Positions 1 through 9,056 of a stretch of DNA of 64,000 nucleotides are shown here, piece by piece. The notes under the pieces are model-generated. The model made no database searches, was not told the origin of the DNA, and worked only from the letters and a program-made list of their open reading frames with translations. The DNA comes from Halorussus salinus (GTDB taxonomy: Archaea > Halobacteriota > Halobacteria > Halobacteriales > Haladaptataceae), in NCBI RefSeq assembly GCF_004765815.2, contig NZ_SBIS02000011.1, forward strand, positions 186,001-250,000, given 5' to 3'. Position numbers and translations under genes: made by a program. How positions within the stretch are numbered: position 1 is the first letter of the stretch; each line of letters begins with the position of its first letter.

Positions 1-148
1 CCCGTTCTTGCTCCGCGAGTATCTCCTCGGCGTCGCTCTCGGCTTCGGAGATAATCTCTGCTGCGCGCTCGTCGCCCTCGGAACGAATGTCCTTCGCGCG
101 CTCGCGGGCTTCGTTTCGAATATCCTCAACTACCGTGTCCAAACTCAT
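1..148 (-). CDS. atpE: A-type ATP synthase subunit E, N-terminal part (cut by window edge)
   Basis: The 49 visible residues start MSLDTVVEDI and continue as a highly charged Glu/Arg/Ala helix, which is the N-terminal coiled-coil half of the peripheral-stalk subunit E. In the A-type ATP synthase this subunit pairs with subunit H to form the stator that links the catalytic head to membrane subunit I. The gene lies 24 bases downstream of atpK on the same strand, in the order H-I-K-E usual for haloarchaea. The C-terminal globular part lies outside the window, so the family call rests on this short segment plus the operon. Confidence 0.9.
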   Translation of the reverse strand, partial: MSLDTVVEDIRNEARERAKDIRSEGDERAAEIISEAESDAEEILAEQER

Positions 149-172
149 TGATGAAGAGGGAAAGGGGTGCGT

Positions 173-442
173 TTAACCGACGAAGAACGTGACCAGCGCC
201 AGAATGACGAGCGTCTCGGGCAGGACCGTCATGATGAGGCCCGTACCGAAGAGGCTCTCGTCCTCGGCGATGGCACCGATGGCGGCGCTACCGATACCGC
301 GCTCGGCGTATCCCGCACCGATAGCCGCGAGACCGACCGCGAGGGCGGCCATACCGTTCTTAGTGATGGTCGGACCGGTGGCGGCACCGGTGTCCTGTGC
401 GAGCGTTACCGCGTCGACGAATGCAGGTGCAAGTTCGAGCAT
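173..442 (-). CDS. atpK: A-type ATP synthase subunit K (c-ring proteolipid)
   Basis: Encodes 89 residues with two hydrophobic hairpin helices. The first contains the Gly/Ala-rich stretch AALAVGLAAIGAGYAERGIG. The second contains LIMTVLPETLVILALVTFF, in which the Glu of PET is the expected ion-binding carboxylate of the rotor ring. The start at 442 (MLELAPAFVDAV) is preferred over an upstream in-frame start at 535, because the 31 extra residues are non-hydrophobic and absent from normal proteolipids. It lies between atpI and atpE. The roughly 190-base space upstream could carry its own promoter, which would fit the high copy number needed for a c-ring. Confidence 0.95.
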   Translation of the reverse strand: MLELAPAFVDAVTLAQDTGAATGPTITKNGMAALAVGLAAIGAGYAERGIGSAAIGAIAEDESLFGTGLIMTVLPETLVILALVTFFVG

Positions 443-633
443 GGTTTCTGGTTCTTCTGTGGCTCTCGTAACCGGACAGTCGTATTTCCCGCTACTGTAG
501 TCATAAAGCTTCCCAAAAGAGTTCGGCAGCGACACCGTTCTGGACGGCTCAATCCGGTGTTTATGATACCAATTACCAAAGCGTATCGCGCGAAAACGAC
601 CGATTCCTGTAAATCGAGAGAAAAGAAACGAGG

Positions 634-2823
634 TCAGTCCTGCGTGGTGTACGTCCGGTCGTGACCGAACGGTTCGTACTCCTCGCCGCCGCCCTCGTAG
701 AACTTGCCGAAGAACTCGACGTATTCGAGACGGACCGCCTGTAGACCGGCGCTCGTGATACCGAGCGCCAGCACGAGGAGGTGCCCGAACACGAGGACGA
801 GCAGGCCGATGAGCAGGCCGCCGATGCCCGAGTGGAACAGGCCGCCGAACATGTGGCTCGTCACTTCATGGCCGTGGTACATCGTCCCGACCTCGGGCAT
901 GTGGTTGATGCCGAAGTGCCACTCGGCGTGGCTCCCCTCGCCCGTGACGAAGACGCCGAAGAACAGGAGATTGACCACGAAGGCCATCCCCGCCTTGGCG
1001 AGCAGGACCGCGGCGATTCGGGTGTACGAGAGCGCGTCCGACAGGACGCTCAGACTCTCCAGCAGGCCGATGAGCAGGCCGGGGCCGCCGAGGTGCTTGA
1101 CCTCGCCCGCGACGTAGAGGACCAGTCCGAGTCCGCCGATTGCGAGACCGAGCGTCCCGATCTGCGACGAGAAGCCGCTGAAGCCGAACGCGAAGGGCTC
1201 ACCGGCGAAGATGTCGAACAGGAAGCCGGGCTTCGCCCCGCTGGCCTGCGTGCTAAATATCCACGTCCAGACGCCCGCGAACAGCAGGACCCACGAACCG
1301 CTTTCGAGGACTGCATCGACGGGGTCGTGGCTCAGCTCCTCGACGAAGCCGAACAGGTAGCCGACCGTCATGTGGAACAGACCCACGAGTATCGAGACGA
1401 CCAACCACGTCAGGGCGTAGTCGGCGTTGACCGGCTGGAGACCCTTCTTCATCGGCGGTTCGCCGCCCCAGACGATGCTTCCGAGCTGGTGCAGGCCGAA
1501 GACTTCGCCGTACAGCACGCCGAACAGCGCCGTGAAGCCGCCAGCCCACAGCGCGATGCCGCCGAGGCTCTTGAACGCCTCGTTGTCGAAGCTACTGTAG
1601 AGCCAGTAGCCGACGCCCATGTACAGGAGTCCGTAGCCGAGGTCGCCGATCATGAACCCGAAGAACGCCGGGAACGTCAGGAACAGGACGACCGTCGGGT
1701 CGAACTCGAAGTACTTGGGGCGGTTGATGGTGTTGACCAGCAACTCGAATGGCTTGACCGTGCCGGGGTTGTCCTGCACGACCGGCGGCTGGTCACCGTC
1801 CATCGTGGTGCCGCCGTCGGCGGCGACTTCGCCGCCGGTGGCCTCATCCTGTGCGGCGGGTTCTTCGTGACCCATCGCGTCGCGGGCGTCGTACGAAGCG
1901 CGTTCGAGTTCGTCTACTTCGACGCGGTCGCCGACCGCTTGGCCGAGCGCGCTAGTGAGTTCGGTGTAGCGCTCGGTCGGAATCCAGCCCTCGGCGACGA
2001 ACGCGTTCTCGGTCGTCGCGAAGTTAAGCGGCGCTTCGGACTTCTGAACGTCGATGGTCAGCTTCTCCTCGGCCGCCAGCAGGAAGCCAGCAGTGTCGAG
2101 TTTGACGTTCTCGATCTCGTTCTCGACGCTGTCGAGCTTTGACTGGAGCTTCTGGTGTTCGTGTTCGAGTTCTTCGACGTACTCGGCGGGACTACCCTCC
2201 GCGTCGGGCACGTCCAGCGAGGCGAAGTCCACGCCCACGAGGAGTTCGTCCAGCACGTCGTCGTCGGCGCTCTCCTCGGGGTAAGCGAAGACGGCGACGG
2301 TGTTCTCGCCGGAGAACGTGCCGAACTCGGCGATAGAGTCGGCGTCGGCGAGCGCGCTCCGGACCTCGCTCTCGTCGGCTTCGCCGACCGCGACCTGTAG
2401 GGTCTCGTAGCCAGACAGCAGGTCGAGGTCGATACCGAGGTCCGCGAACGGCTTGACGGAGTCGAGTCGGTCCTCCACGTCGCGGAGGTCATCCTCTAGT
2501 TCGCTCCGGCGGTCGTCCAAGTCGTTGACCTCCTCGCGGACCGACTGGAGTTCGTCTTCGAGCGCCTCGTCGGTGACGATGCGGCTCGGTCCGGCGTCCT
2601 CGTCGTCGATGTCGAGGATGCTTTCGAGCGACCGGACGGTGACGAGTTTCTCGGAGGCGTCGTCGGCACCCTCGACGGGGTCGCCCGGCTCGAAGCCGTC
2701 CCACGAGCCGTCGTAGTTCGAGAGGTGGACTAGATTCAGCTCGTGGACGGTCTCGATGACATCGTCCATGACGGCGCGCGAGCCGGTCACGGACACCTTA
2801 CTCATTCGTTCAGGTCTGAGCAT
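634..2823 (-). CDS. atpI: A-type ATP synthase subunit I (membrane stator / a-subunit)
   Basis: This 729-residue protein has the two-part architecture of V/A-type subunit I. The N-terminal half (about 1-350) is soluble, very acidic and coiled-coil. The C-terminal half has about seven or eight membrane helices, including the stretch LSDALSYTRIAAVLLAKAGM, which carries the conserved Arg of the proton half-channels. It couples proton flow to c-ring rotation. The start MLRPERMSKV overlaps the end of atpH by 14 bases; a start six residues later (MSKV) is also possible. An Asp/Gly/Glu-rich insert sits near residues 305-350, just before the first helix. Confidence 0.96.
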   Translation of the reverse strand: MLRPERMSKVSVTGSRAVMDDVIETVHELNLVHLSNYDGSWDGFEPGDPVEGADDASEKLVTVRSLESILDIDDEDAGPSRIVTDEALEDELQSVREEVNDLDDRRSELEDDLRDVEDRLDSVKPFADLGIDLDLLSGYETLQVAVGEADESEVRSALADADSIAEFGTFSGENTVAVFAYPEESADDDVLDELLVGVDFASLDVPDAEGSPAEYVEELEHEHQKLQSKLDSVENEIENVKLDTAGFLLAAEEKLTIDVQKSEAPLNFATTENAFVAEGWIPTERYTELTSALGQAVGDRVEVDELERASYDARDAMGHEEPAAQDEATGGEVAADGGTTMDGDQPPVVQDNPGTVKPFELLVNTINRPKYFEFDPTVVLFLTFPAFFGFMIGDLGYGLLYMGVGYWLYSSFDNEAFKSLGGIALWAGGFTALFGVLYGEVFGLHQLGSIVWGGEPPMKKGLQPVNADYALTWLVVSILVGLFHMTVGYLFGFVEELSHDPVDAVLESGSWVLLFAGVWTWIFSTQASGAKPGFLFDIFAGEPFAFGFSGFSSQIGTLGLAIGGLGLVLYVAGEVKHLGGPGLLIGLLESLSVLSDALSYTRIAAVLLAKAGMAFVVNLLFFGVFVTGEGSHAEWHFGINHMPEVGTMYHGHEVTSHMFGGLFHSGIGGLLIGLLVLVFGHLLVLALGITSAGLQAVRLEYVEFFGKFYEGGGEEYEPFGHDRTYTTQD

Positions 2824-3142
2824 GCACCGCCTCCTCGAACAGGTCTACCACGTAGTCGGTTACTTCCTCCTCGTTCCCGCGCGCCCGCGATTCGAGTTTC
2901 TCACGCTCGTCCTCGCCGGAGGCGAGGACCTCTTCGCGCTCGGCCTCGATTTCCTCGCGGGCCTCGGCGAGACGCTCGTCGTGGAGTTCGGACGCCTCGT
3001 CGTCGGCTTCGCGCCGAATTTCTTCGGCCTCTTCGCGAGCCTCGGAGATGCGCTGGTCGCGCTCCTCCTCGGCCTCGGCGACGATATCGTCGGCCTCCTG
3101 TTCGGCCTCCTTGATTCGTTCGAGAACCTCTGGCCTCGGCAT
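2810..3142 (-). CDS. atpH: A-type ATP synthase subunit H (peripheral stalk)
   Basis: The 110-residue protein is almost entirely one charged coiled coil: it begins MPRPEVLERIKEAEQ, followed by heptads rich in Glu, Arg and Ala. It forms the stator heterodimer with subunit E. The start at 3142 is chosen because the upstream in-frame extension (from a TTG at 3226) crosses the promoter and is not coiled-coil. A TATA-like element lies about 30 bases upstream of this start. The gene is the first of the ATP synthase operon visible here and overlaps atpI. Confidence 0.9.
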   Translation of the reverse strand: MPRPEVLERIKEAEQEADDIVAEAEEERDQRISEAREEAEEIRREADDEASELHDERLAEAREEIEAEREEVLASGEDEREKLESRARGNEEEVTDYVVDLFEEAVHAQT

Positions 3143-3169
3143 ACTAATCACGCGAAAGTTGCAGAAGCG

Positions 3170-3180
3170 CGTATATACTA
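3170..3180 (-). promoter_or_regulatory. TATA box for the ATP synthase operon
   Basis: On the minus strand the sequence reads AGTATATACGC, centred about 33 bases upstream of the atpH start codon. That spacing predicts a transcript with a leader of only a few bases, as is common in haloarchaea. It drives the H-I-K-E operon and lies back-to-back with the promoter of the methyltransferase gene. Confidence 0.6.
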
Positions 3181-3270
3181 CTTGCGAACTTTTCCCCGGT
3201 TGCGGTGACATGGTAGCTGTTTCCAAACCACAATGAGATGCCGGGAACGACGCGCAGACCGAATAGCAGG

Positions 3271-3278
3271 ATTATTTG
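3271..3278 (+). promoter_or_regulatory. TATA-like box for the methyltransferase gene
   Basis: The AT-rich element ATTATTTG is centred about 29 bases before the ATG at 3303. This is the spacing expected for a leaderless haloarchaeal transcript. No Shine-Dalgarno sequence precedes the ATG, which fits. Confidence 0.5.
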
Positions 3279-3302
3279 GCCAGCGGTCCTAACTGTTAGC
3301 CA

Positions 3303-3929
3303 ATGGGTATCCTCGAAGACAAGAGTCGGGCGCGACTCTTCTACAAGTACCTCTCGAAGGTGTACGATACCGTCAACCCGTTCATCTGGAACGAGGAGAT
3401 GCGCGACCAAGCCCTAGAGATGCTCGACATCTCCGAGGACGACCGGGTGCTGGACGTGGGGTGTGGGACCGGGTTCGCCACCGAGGGCCTCCTCGAACAC
3501 ACCGAGAACGTCCACGGACTCGACCAGAGCGTCCACCAGATGGAGAAAGCGTGGGAGAAACTCGGCAAGCGCGACCCCGTGAGCTTCTACCGCGGCGACG
3601 CCGAGCGCCTGCCGTTCAAGGACGACACCTTCGACGTGGTGTGGTCCTCGGGGTCCATCGAGTACTGGCCGAACCCGGTCGTCGCCCTGCGGGACATGCG
3701 CCGCGTCGTCAAGCCCGGCGGGCAGGTACTGGTCGTCGGCCCGAACTACCCCAAGTCGTCGGTGATGCAGAAGGTCGCCGACGCCATCATGCTGTTCTAC
3801 GACGCCGAGGAGGCCGACCGGATGTTCCGCGAGGCTGGGTACACGGACATCCACCACTACGAGATGGGACCGAGCTACGACCCGGACATCGCACTCACGA
3901 CCATCGCGCGCGACCCCGAAGACGAGTAG
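3303..3929 (+). CDS. Class I SAM-dependent methyltransferase (quinone methyltransferase-like)
   Basis: The 208-residue protein has the full Rossmann methyltransferase signature. Motif I is VLDVGCGTGFATEGL (about residues 47-61), followed by GLDQS, the GDAERLPFKDDTFDVVWS motif II region, and the RVVKPGGQVLVVGPN motif III region. The YDTVNPFIWNEEM N-terminus and overall layout resemble the MPBQ/MSBQ and UbiE/MenG quinone methyltransferases, so a role in menaquinone modification is plausible but not proven. The end of the protein (SYDPDIALTTIARDPEDE) lacks a membrane helix. It is transcribed divergently from the ATP synthase operon. Confidence 0.85.
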   Translation: MGILEDKSRARLFYKYLSKVYDTVNPFIWNEEMRDQALEMLDISEDDRVLDVGCGTGFATEGLLEHTENVHGLDQSVHQMEKAWEKLGKRDPVSFYRGDAERLPFKDDTFDVVWSSGSIEYWPNPVVALRDMRRVVKPGGQVLVVGPNYPKSSVMQKVADAIMLFYDAEEADRMFREAGYTDIHHYEMGPSYDPDIALTTIARDPEDE

Positions 3930-3960
3930 TTGCCGACAGGACTCCTCGAACGCCGTCGGC

Positions 3961-4458
3961 TCACGCTACCTCCTCCAACTCCGCGAGAACGGCCGAATCC
4001 GTCGAGACCACCACCGTCACGGTCGCGCCCGAGGACATCGCGGGGTCGTTCGTCCCCGCGACCGCGAAGCTCGCCGTCTCGCCAGCCGTCCACCGCTGGT
4101 CGGCCGCGCTGTTGAACGGTCCGGTCGGTCCCGGCCGGAACCCCTCCGCCGAGAAGAACGGGACCGGCGGCTGTGCGTCGAGCGCGGTTCCGTCGATTCG
4201 GACCCGCACCGAGAGCGCGGTCACGTCGAGGGCGTCGCCGCCGCGGTGGACCAGCGTGACGCGGTTCTCCTCGGCGTCGAGTCGCAGGTCGATGGCGGCG
4301 CGGGGCGAGTCGGTCGGCATCGGCGTACCGAGTGCGACGGTCCCGACGGCCCCCGCGAGAACCGCGGTCACGACGAGGAGCAAGACGACGCCGAGGACCG
4401 GCGACACCGCGCGGTCGGATAGCGACACCGCGCTATCGGATAGCAACTCCGTGGACAC
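3961..4458 (-). CDS. Archaeal type IV pilin-like protein
   Basis: The 165-residue protein has a short charged N-terminus, then RAVSPVLGVVLLLVVTAVLAG, the class III signal and hydrophobic helix of archaeal pilins (DUF1628/PilA family). Prepilin peptidase PibD would be expected to cut just before the SPVLG stretch. The rest is a soluble beta-rich domain. The N-terminus contains a small internal repeat (LSDSAVS, LSDRAVS) encoded by a near-duplicate of about 20 bases. Such proteins form adhesion pili or pseudopili on the cell surface. It lies alone on the minus strand, with no pilus assembly genes beside it. Confidence 0.8.
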   Translation of the reverse strand: MSTELLSDSAVSLSDRAVSPVLGVVLLLVVTAVLAGAVGTVALGTPMPTDSPRAAIDLRLDAEENRVTLVHRGGDALDVTALSVRVRIDGTALDAQPPVPFFSAEGFRPGPTGPFNSAADQRWTAGETASFAVAGTNDPAMSSGATVTVVVSTDSAVLAELEEVA

Positions 4459-4571
4459 GGACGGGGTTCGTCCCGGCTTCGCTTTTCAACCTTCGGCCGT
4501 GACGCGCGAGTTCTGAGGCGACTTCTGAGAATAGCGTCGTCCGCGAGCGAAATCGAGAGGACCGACGCGTG

Positions 4572-5834
4572 CTACGACTGGACCGGCGTCGCCGTCAGGT
4601 TGACCGTCCGGAAGTCGTACGAGGCGCGAACCTCGAACCGGTCGGCGGGCGAGAGCGTCCAGAGGAAGCCCTCCGCGTTCGTCCGGCCGACGAGTTCGCC
4701 GTCGATTCGGACCTCGCCGCTCACGGGCGCGCCGGTCTCGTTCGTGAGTTCGACGCGGAGCGGACCACCAGCGTAGGTGCGGTTGACCGTAACGGTGAGG
4801 TTTTCGGAGGTATTGGTCGCGCTCGGTCCCGTCGGGAGCGGGGTGTCGCCGGTGAGCCGTTTGTACTGTATCTCTCGGAACACAGATTCCGTACCACCGT
4901 CGTAGTAGGCGACGAGTTCCCCGTGCGTGTGTTTTATCCACATTCGATAGATATTGTTGGTACCGTACTGCTGGTTCGTCCCGGTACTTCGCCGGTTGTC
5001 GAACGCCCAGCGGTACCGCTCGATGATGCTGTCGCGCGCGCTTCCGATAGTCGATTTATCCGAGAGTGCCGGGTTCCGTCTGTCTTTGCGAACGATTTCA
5101 CGGACGTACTGTCCGTTGAGTATCGACGCGAGGACTACGCCGTCCTCGTTGGTCGCTACGTAGGTTCGAGTCGAGGACTTTTGACCTTGTACCGTAGCTG
5201 AGAGCCGGTCACGGACCGGTCCTTCGAGCATCACTAGTTTTCCGTTTAGCGAGTACGACTCCGTGTCCATCGTAACCCGAGGAATCGAGTCGGCACGTGA
5301 CCGCAGCGTATCAACCAGCGTGCGAATTTCGCCCGCTTTCGCATCGATGTGACCCAGTGTTCGCAGATACTCGCTCGCTGAAATCGTCCCGTTCGTAAAC
5401 GCTTGGGTCGCCTGTCGTTCTCGGGCTTTGAGCGAGATGATGTGGTTCTCGATTTGGTACCGGTACCGGTTCAAAATCTGCTTTTTCTTCTCGATGGTCT
5501 CGGCGGATCGCAGCTGCCGGTCGAGTACGTTCCTGTTTAGTTTCGTCTCGAACTCGTCCCGGTTGATAGTGAGCGAACTTCCGAGAGAAATCGACGGCGT
5601 ATCGAACGCTGTTCGAGCCGGTTCGGACCCGAGCGTAGTCACGTTCGTCGTGTTTCCGTCCACTGACAGCCGAATCGTGCCGCCGTCTGTCTGAGCGAGC
5701 GAGTCGTTCATCGAAACGGGGGTGAGCGAGGCGTTTCGGGCGGGCGCTGGCGCGGTCGGTGCCGAGGCCTGCACCGCGACTGCTCCGGGGGAGAGGGCGA
5801 GCAGTAATGCCAGCATAACGGGGGTGAGGCGCAT
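4572..5834 (-). CDS. Secreted protein of unknown function, haloarchaeal type
   Basis: A 420-residue protein with a Sec-type signal peptide (MRLTPVMLALLLALSPGAVAVQA), several N-glycosylation-type NxT/NxS sites, a helical middle region rich in Arg/Glu (about 95-200) and a C-terminal beta domain resembling an Ig-like or peptidase-regulatory fold (PVSGEVRIDGELVGRTNAEG). The start at 5834 is preferred over 5861 because a TATA element (5861-5870) lies about 30 bases upstream of 5834 but would overlap the earlier start. No catalytic motif is evident. A surface or cell-envelope role is inferred from the signal peptide only. Confidence 0.7.
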   Translation of the reverse strand: MRLTPVMLALLLALSPGAVAVQASAPTAPAPARNASLTPVSMNDSLAQTDGGTIRLSVDGNTTNVTTLGSEPARTAFDTPSISLGSSLTINRDEFETKLNRNVLDRQLRSAETIEKKKQILNRYRYQIENHIISLKARERQATQAFTNGTISASEYLRTLGHIDAKAGEIRTLVDTLRSRADSIPRVTMDTESYSLNGKLVMLEGPVRDRLSATVQGQKSSTRTYVATNEDGVVLASILNGQYVREIVRKDRRNPALSDKSTIGSARDSIIERYRWAFDNRRSTGTNQQYGTNNIYRMWIKHTHGELVAYYDGGTESVFREIQYKRLTGDTPLPTGPSATNTSENLTVTVNRTYAGGPLRVELTNETGAPVSGEVRIDGELVGRTNAEGFLWTLSPADRFEVRASYDFRTVNLTATPVQS

Positions 5835-5988
5835 ACGTGCGCCTACTCGGGGACCCATCATTAAAATATTCCCGGAAGTATGAAACCCGACGAGAACCGA
5901 CGAGAGTACCCGAGACGTTTTACGGACGCCGCTGACGTTTTATTTGTAGATAGAAAGTATTTTCTTGTCGGCGCATTCACGCGATGGT

Positions 5989-7200
5989 ATGCGGTTACTC
6001 GCCGCCCTCCTCGTCGTCCTCCTCCTCGTCGGCTCCGGCGGAGCCGGGGCGAGCCACTCGGCCGCCGACCGAGCCGACGCCTCCCAGCGCACGCAGGCGC
6101 AAGCGGTTCCGGTCGCCGACACCGAGACCGTCGCGAACGCCACGAACTCGACAGGAGCCAACGTGACGGTACGCGAGGAGACCCTCATGGACATCACGCT
6201 CCGCGAGAACGGCGACGCCCGGTGGAACGTCACCGCGCGATATCTCCTCGGTGACGACAACGAGACCGAAGCCTTCCGCGAACTCGCCGCGGAGTACGAA
6301 GACGGCCGCGCCGATTTCGGACTCACTTCGGGACCGTTCGAGCGCATCGTCGAGCGCGTGAACGACAGCGTCGAACGCTCGATGGAGATTCGAGAGGTCG
6401 GTCGGTCGGCGCAACTCCGACGCAACGGCACCGTCGGCGTCCTCTCGCTGTCGTTCACGTGGACGAACTTCACGGAGATTAGCGACAATCAGATCGTTCT
6501 CGGCGACGCGTTCTGGCTCGGGTCCGATACGTGGCTCCCGACGCTCGGCGACGAGCAGACGCTGACGATATCGGTCCCGAACTCCTACTACCTGTCGAGC
6601 GGGAGTCCGTCCGGCGGGAAAATCGTGAACGGCACGGTCCTGCGCTACGAGGGACCCCAACAGTTCGAGCGGGGGGACTTCGATATGACCTACTCGCCGA
6701 AGAACACCGAGACGCCCACGACGACCCCGAAGGAAGGATTCTTGCCCGGCGGGTCGGGCCTCTGGGGTGCCGTCGTCGTCTTCCTCCTGCTGACGGGGAG
6801 TTTCGGCGCGTACGCGTTGGCCCAGCGGCGCGGCGTGGACCCGACCCCCGCCGCCGAACCCTCGTCGGCGGACGCGCCCGACGACGACGACGCGGGAGCG
6901 TCGGCCGCCGAACCGCGGGCGAACGACGACGGTAACGCCCTCGCCGACGAGCGAGCGTCGGAGGACGAATCCGAACCCGAACCGGAACTGCTGAGCGACG
7001 AGGAGCGCGTCCTTCGACTCCTCAGGGACAACGACGGGCGGATGAAGCAGGGCCAGATCGTCAAGGAGACCAACTGGTCGAACGCCAAGGTCTCCCAACT
7101 CCTGTCGAAGATGGACGACAACGACGACGTGGACAAACTCCGCATCGGTCGGGAGAACCTCATCACGTTGCCCGACGAAGACGTGACCGAGATGGGTTGA
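5989..7200 (+). CDS. Membrane-anchored protein with extracytoplasmic domain and C-terminal winged-helix domain
   Basis: The product (403 residues from 5989) has an N-terminal signal or anchor (MRLLAALLVVLLLVGSGGAGA), an external domain rich in NxT/NxS sites, a membrane helix near GLWGAVVVFLLLTGSFGAYAL, an acidic linker and a C-terminal winged helix with the MarR-like motif GQIVKETNWSNAKVSQLLSK. The topology puts the sensor-like domain outside and the DNA-binding domain inside, so it looks like a one-component transmembrane regulator. The ATG at 5989 is preferred over a TTG at 5965 because it gives a compact signal peptide. Targets are unknown. Haloarchaeal relatives of this layout are common. 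Confidence 0.75.
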   Translation: MRLLAALLVVLLLVGSGGAGASHSAADRADASQRTQAQAVPVADTETVANATNSTGANVTVREETLMDITLRENGDARWNVTARYLLGDDNETEAFRELAAEYEDGRADFGLTSGPFERIVERVNDSVERSMEIREVGRSAQLRRNGTVGVLSLSFTWTNFTEISDNQIVLGDAFWLGSDTWLPTLGDEQTLTISVPNSYYLSSGSPSGGKIVNGTVLRYEGPQQFERGDFDMTYSPKNTETPTTTPKEGFLPGGSGLWGAVVVFLLLTGSFGAYALAQRRGVDPTPAAEPSSADAPDDDDAGASAAEPRANDDGNALADERASEDESEPEPELLSDEERVLRLLRDNDGRMKQGQIVKETNWSNAKVSQLLSKMDDNDDVDKLRIGRENLITLPDEDVTEMG

Positions 7201-7278
7201 AAACCCGCGTCAACCCGTCGAGCGTTTCGCGTCGCGCGTTTCGAAACCGTTTACCCCCAAGACGGAGACGTACCGGGT

Positions 7279-8070
7279 ATGAAGGTCCTGGTGACTGTGA
7301 AGGAGGTCGCCGAAGTCGCCGACGACTTCGAGATAGCGGGGACCGAGGTAGACGAGCGCTACCTCGAATACGATTTGAACGAGTGGGACGACTACGCCGT
7401 CGAGGAGGCCGTCCAGTTGAAGGAGGACGGCCCGGCCGACGAGGTCGTGACCGTCACTATCGGTCCCGAGCGGTCCGAGGAGACCATCCGGATGGCGCTG
7501 GCGAAGGGCGCGGACCGGGCGGTCCGGGTCTGGGACGACGCGCTGGAGGACGTGGACTTGCTGGACGTGGAGACGAAGACGAGCCTCCTCGAAGCGGTCG
7601 TCGAGGAAGAGGACCCCGACCTCGTGTTGTCGGGCGTGCAGGCGGGCGACGACGCCTTCGGTGCGACCGGCGTCTCGCTGGCCGACGAAATCGGCTTCCA
7701 GTGGGGTGCGGTCGTCAACGCGCTCGACTACGACGACGACGGGAACGTCGCGCACGTCCACCGCGAACTGGAGGGCGGCGTCGAGGAGCTAACCGACATC
7801 GACCTGCCCGCGGTCCTCACGATTCAGACCGGTATCAACGAGCCGCGATACGCCAGCCTCCGGGGCATCCGACAGGCCCAGAGCAAGGAAATCGCACCCA
7901 AGAGCCTCGACGACCTCGGCCTCGACGCGGGGGCCGTCGAGAGCGACCTCGATTTGACTTCGATGTACGAACCCGAGAGCGAGAGCGACGTGGAGATGTT
8001 CGAGGGTGACGCCAGCGAGACGGCCGGGCGACTTGCGGAGGTCCTCCGCGAGAAGGGGGTGGCAGAATGA
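7279..8070 (+). CDS. etfB: Electron transfer flavoprotein beta subunit
   Basis: The 263-residue protein begins MKVLVTVKEVAEVAD and carries the EtfB motifs GVQAGDDAFGATGVSLADEIG and LPAVLTIQTGINEPRYASLRGI. EtfAB accepts electrons from acyl-CoA and related dehydrogenases and passes them to a quinone oxidoreductase. The stop overlaps the start of etfA in an ATGA junction, so the two are translationally coupled. No FixC/FixX or acyl-CoA dehydrogenase is adjacent, so the electron donor cannot be read from context. Confidence 0.95.
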   Translation: MKVLVTVKEVAEVADDFEIAGTEVDERYLEYDLNEWDDYAVEEAVQLKEDGPADEVVTVTIGPERSEETIRMALAKGADRAVRVWDDALEDVDLLDVETKTSLLEAVVEEEDPDLVLSGVQAGDDAFGATGVSLADEIGFQWGAVVNALDYDDDGNVAHVHRELEGGVEELTDIDLPAVLTIQTGINEPRYASLRGIRQAQSKEIAPKSLDDLGLDAGAVESDLDLTSMYEPESESDVEMFEGDASETAGRLAEVLREKGVAE

Positions 8071-9017
8071 GCGACGTGCTTGCCGTCACCGAACACCGCC
8101 GCGGCGAACTGCGCGACGTGAGCTTCGAGGTCATCACCGCCGGACGCGACCTCGCCGACGAGACCGGCGGCGACCTCCACCTCGCCGTGGTCGGCGGCGA
8201 CACCGAGTCGTTCGCCGACACCCTGAACCGCGAAGGCGTGGACGCCATCCACACCGTCTCGGAGGGCGAGGAGTTCGACCACGACGTGTACACGCAGGCT
8301 ATCGAGGCGCTCCACGCCGAGGTGGACCCCGGAGTTCTCCTGATGCCCAACAGCGTCAACGGCCTCGACTACGCGCCCGCCGTCGCCAACAGCCTCGACC
8401 TCCCGCTGGCGACCGACGCCGTGGGCATCGAGTACGACGACGGCCTGACCGTCACCCGAGAGATGTACGGCTCGAAGGTCGAGACGACCGTCGAGGTCGC
8501 GGGCGACCAGCAGGCAGTCACCATCCGGAGCGCCGAGTGGCCCGCCGCCGAGGGCGTCGGCGACGCCGACATCTCGGAGTTCGACGTGGACATCGACGCC
8601 GACCGCGGCGCGACCGTCACCGGCTTCGAGGAGGTCGGCAGCGGCGACGTGGACATCAGCGAGGCCGACTTCATCGTCTCCATCGGCCGCGGTATCGAGG
8701 AGGAGGACAACCTCCCGCTCATCGAAGACCTCGTGGAGGCGACCGACGCGACGCTAGCCTCGTCGCGACCCATCGTGGACAACGGCTGGCTCCCGAAGAA
8801 CCGGCAGGTCGGCCAGTCCGGCAAGGTCGTGACGCCGACGGTGTACCTCGCCATCGGCATCTCCGGCGCGGTCCAGCACGTCGCCGGGATGAAGGGCGCG
8901 GACAACATCATCGCGGTCAACACCGACCCGAACGCGCCCATCTTCGACATCGCCGACTACGGTATCGTCGGCGACCTCTTCGACGTGGTTCCGGAACTCA
9001 TCGAGCAGTTCGAGTAG
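8067..9017 (+). CDS. etfA: Electron transfer flavoprotein alpha subunit
   Basis: The 316-residue protein has the EtfA N-terminal domain and the C-terminal FAD-binding domain with SRPIVDNGWLPKNRQVGQSG, followed by PTVYLAIGISGAVQHVAGM and INVxTDPNAPIFDIADYGIVGDL-like sequence. These are the hallmarks of ETF alpha that bind FAD. It forms the heterodimer with EtfB, whose gene overlaps it by four bases. Confidence 0.96.
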   Translation: MSDVLAVTEHRRGELRDVSFEVITAGRDLADETGGDLHLAVVGGDTESFADTLNREGVDAIHTVSEGEEFDHDVYTQAIEALHAEVDPGVLLMPNSVNGLDYAPAVANSLDLPLATDAVGIEYDDGLTVTREMYGSKVETTVEVAGDQQAVTIRSAEWPAAEGVGDADISEFDVDIDADRGATVTGFEEVGSGDVDISEADFIVSIGRGIEEEDNLPLIEDLVEATDATLASSRPIVDNGWLPKNRQVGQSGKVVTPTVYLAIGISGAVQHVAGMKGADNIIAVNTDPNAPIFDIADYGIVGDLFDVVPELIEQFE

Positions 9018-9056
9018 ACTTTCGGTCTCCGTTCGGGTCAGTTACGGTCGCGCGGT

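Noticed and set aside
781-2142. Long plus-strand open frame of 453 codons inside atpI
   Set aside because: Antisense to the clearly conserved atpI; the composition (Glu/Arg/Asp/Ala-rich without motifs) is what high-GC antisense frames give.
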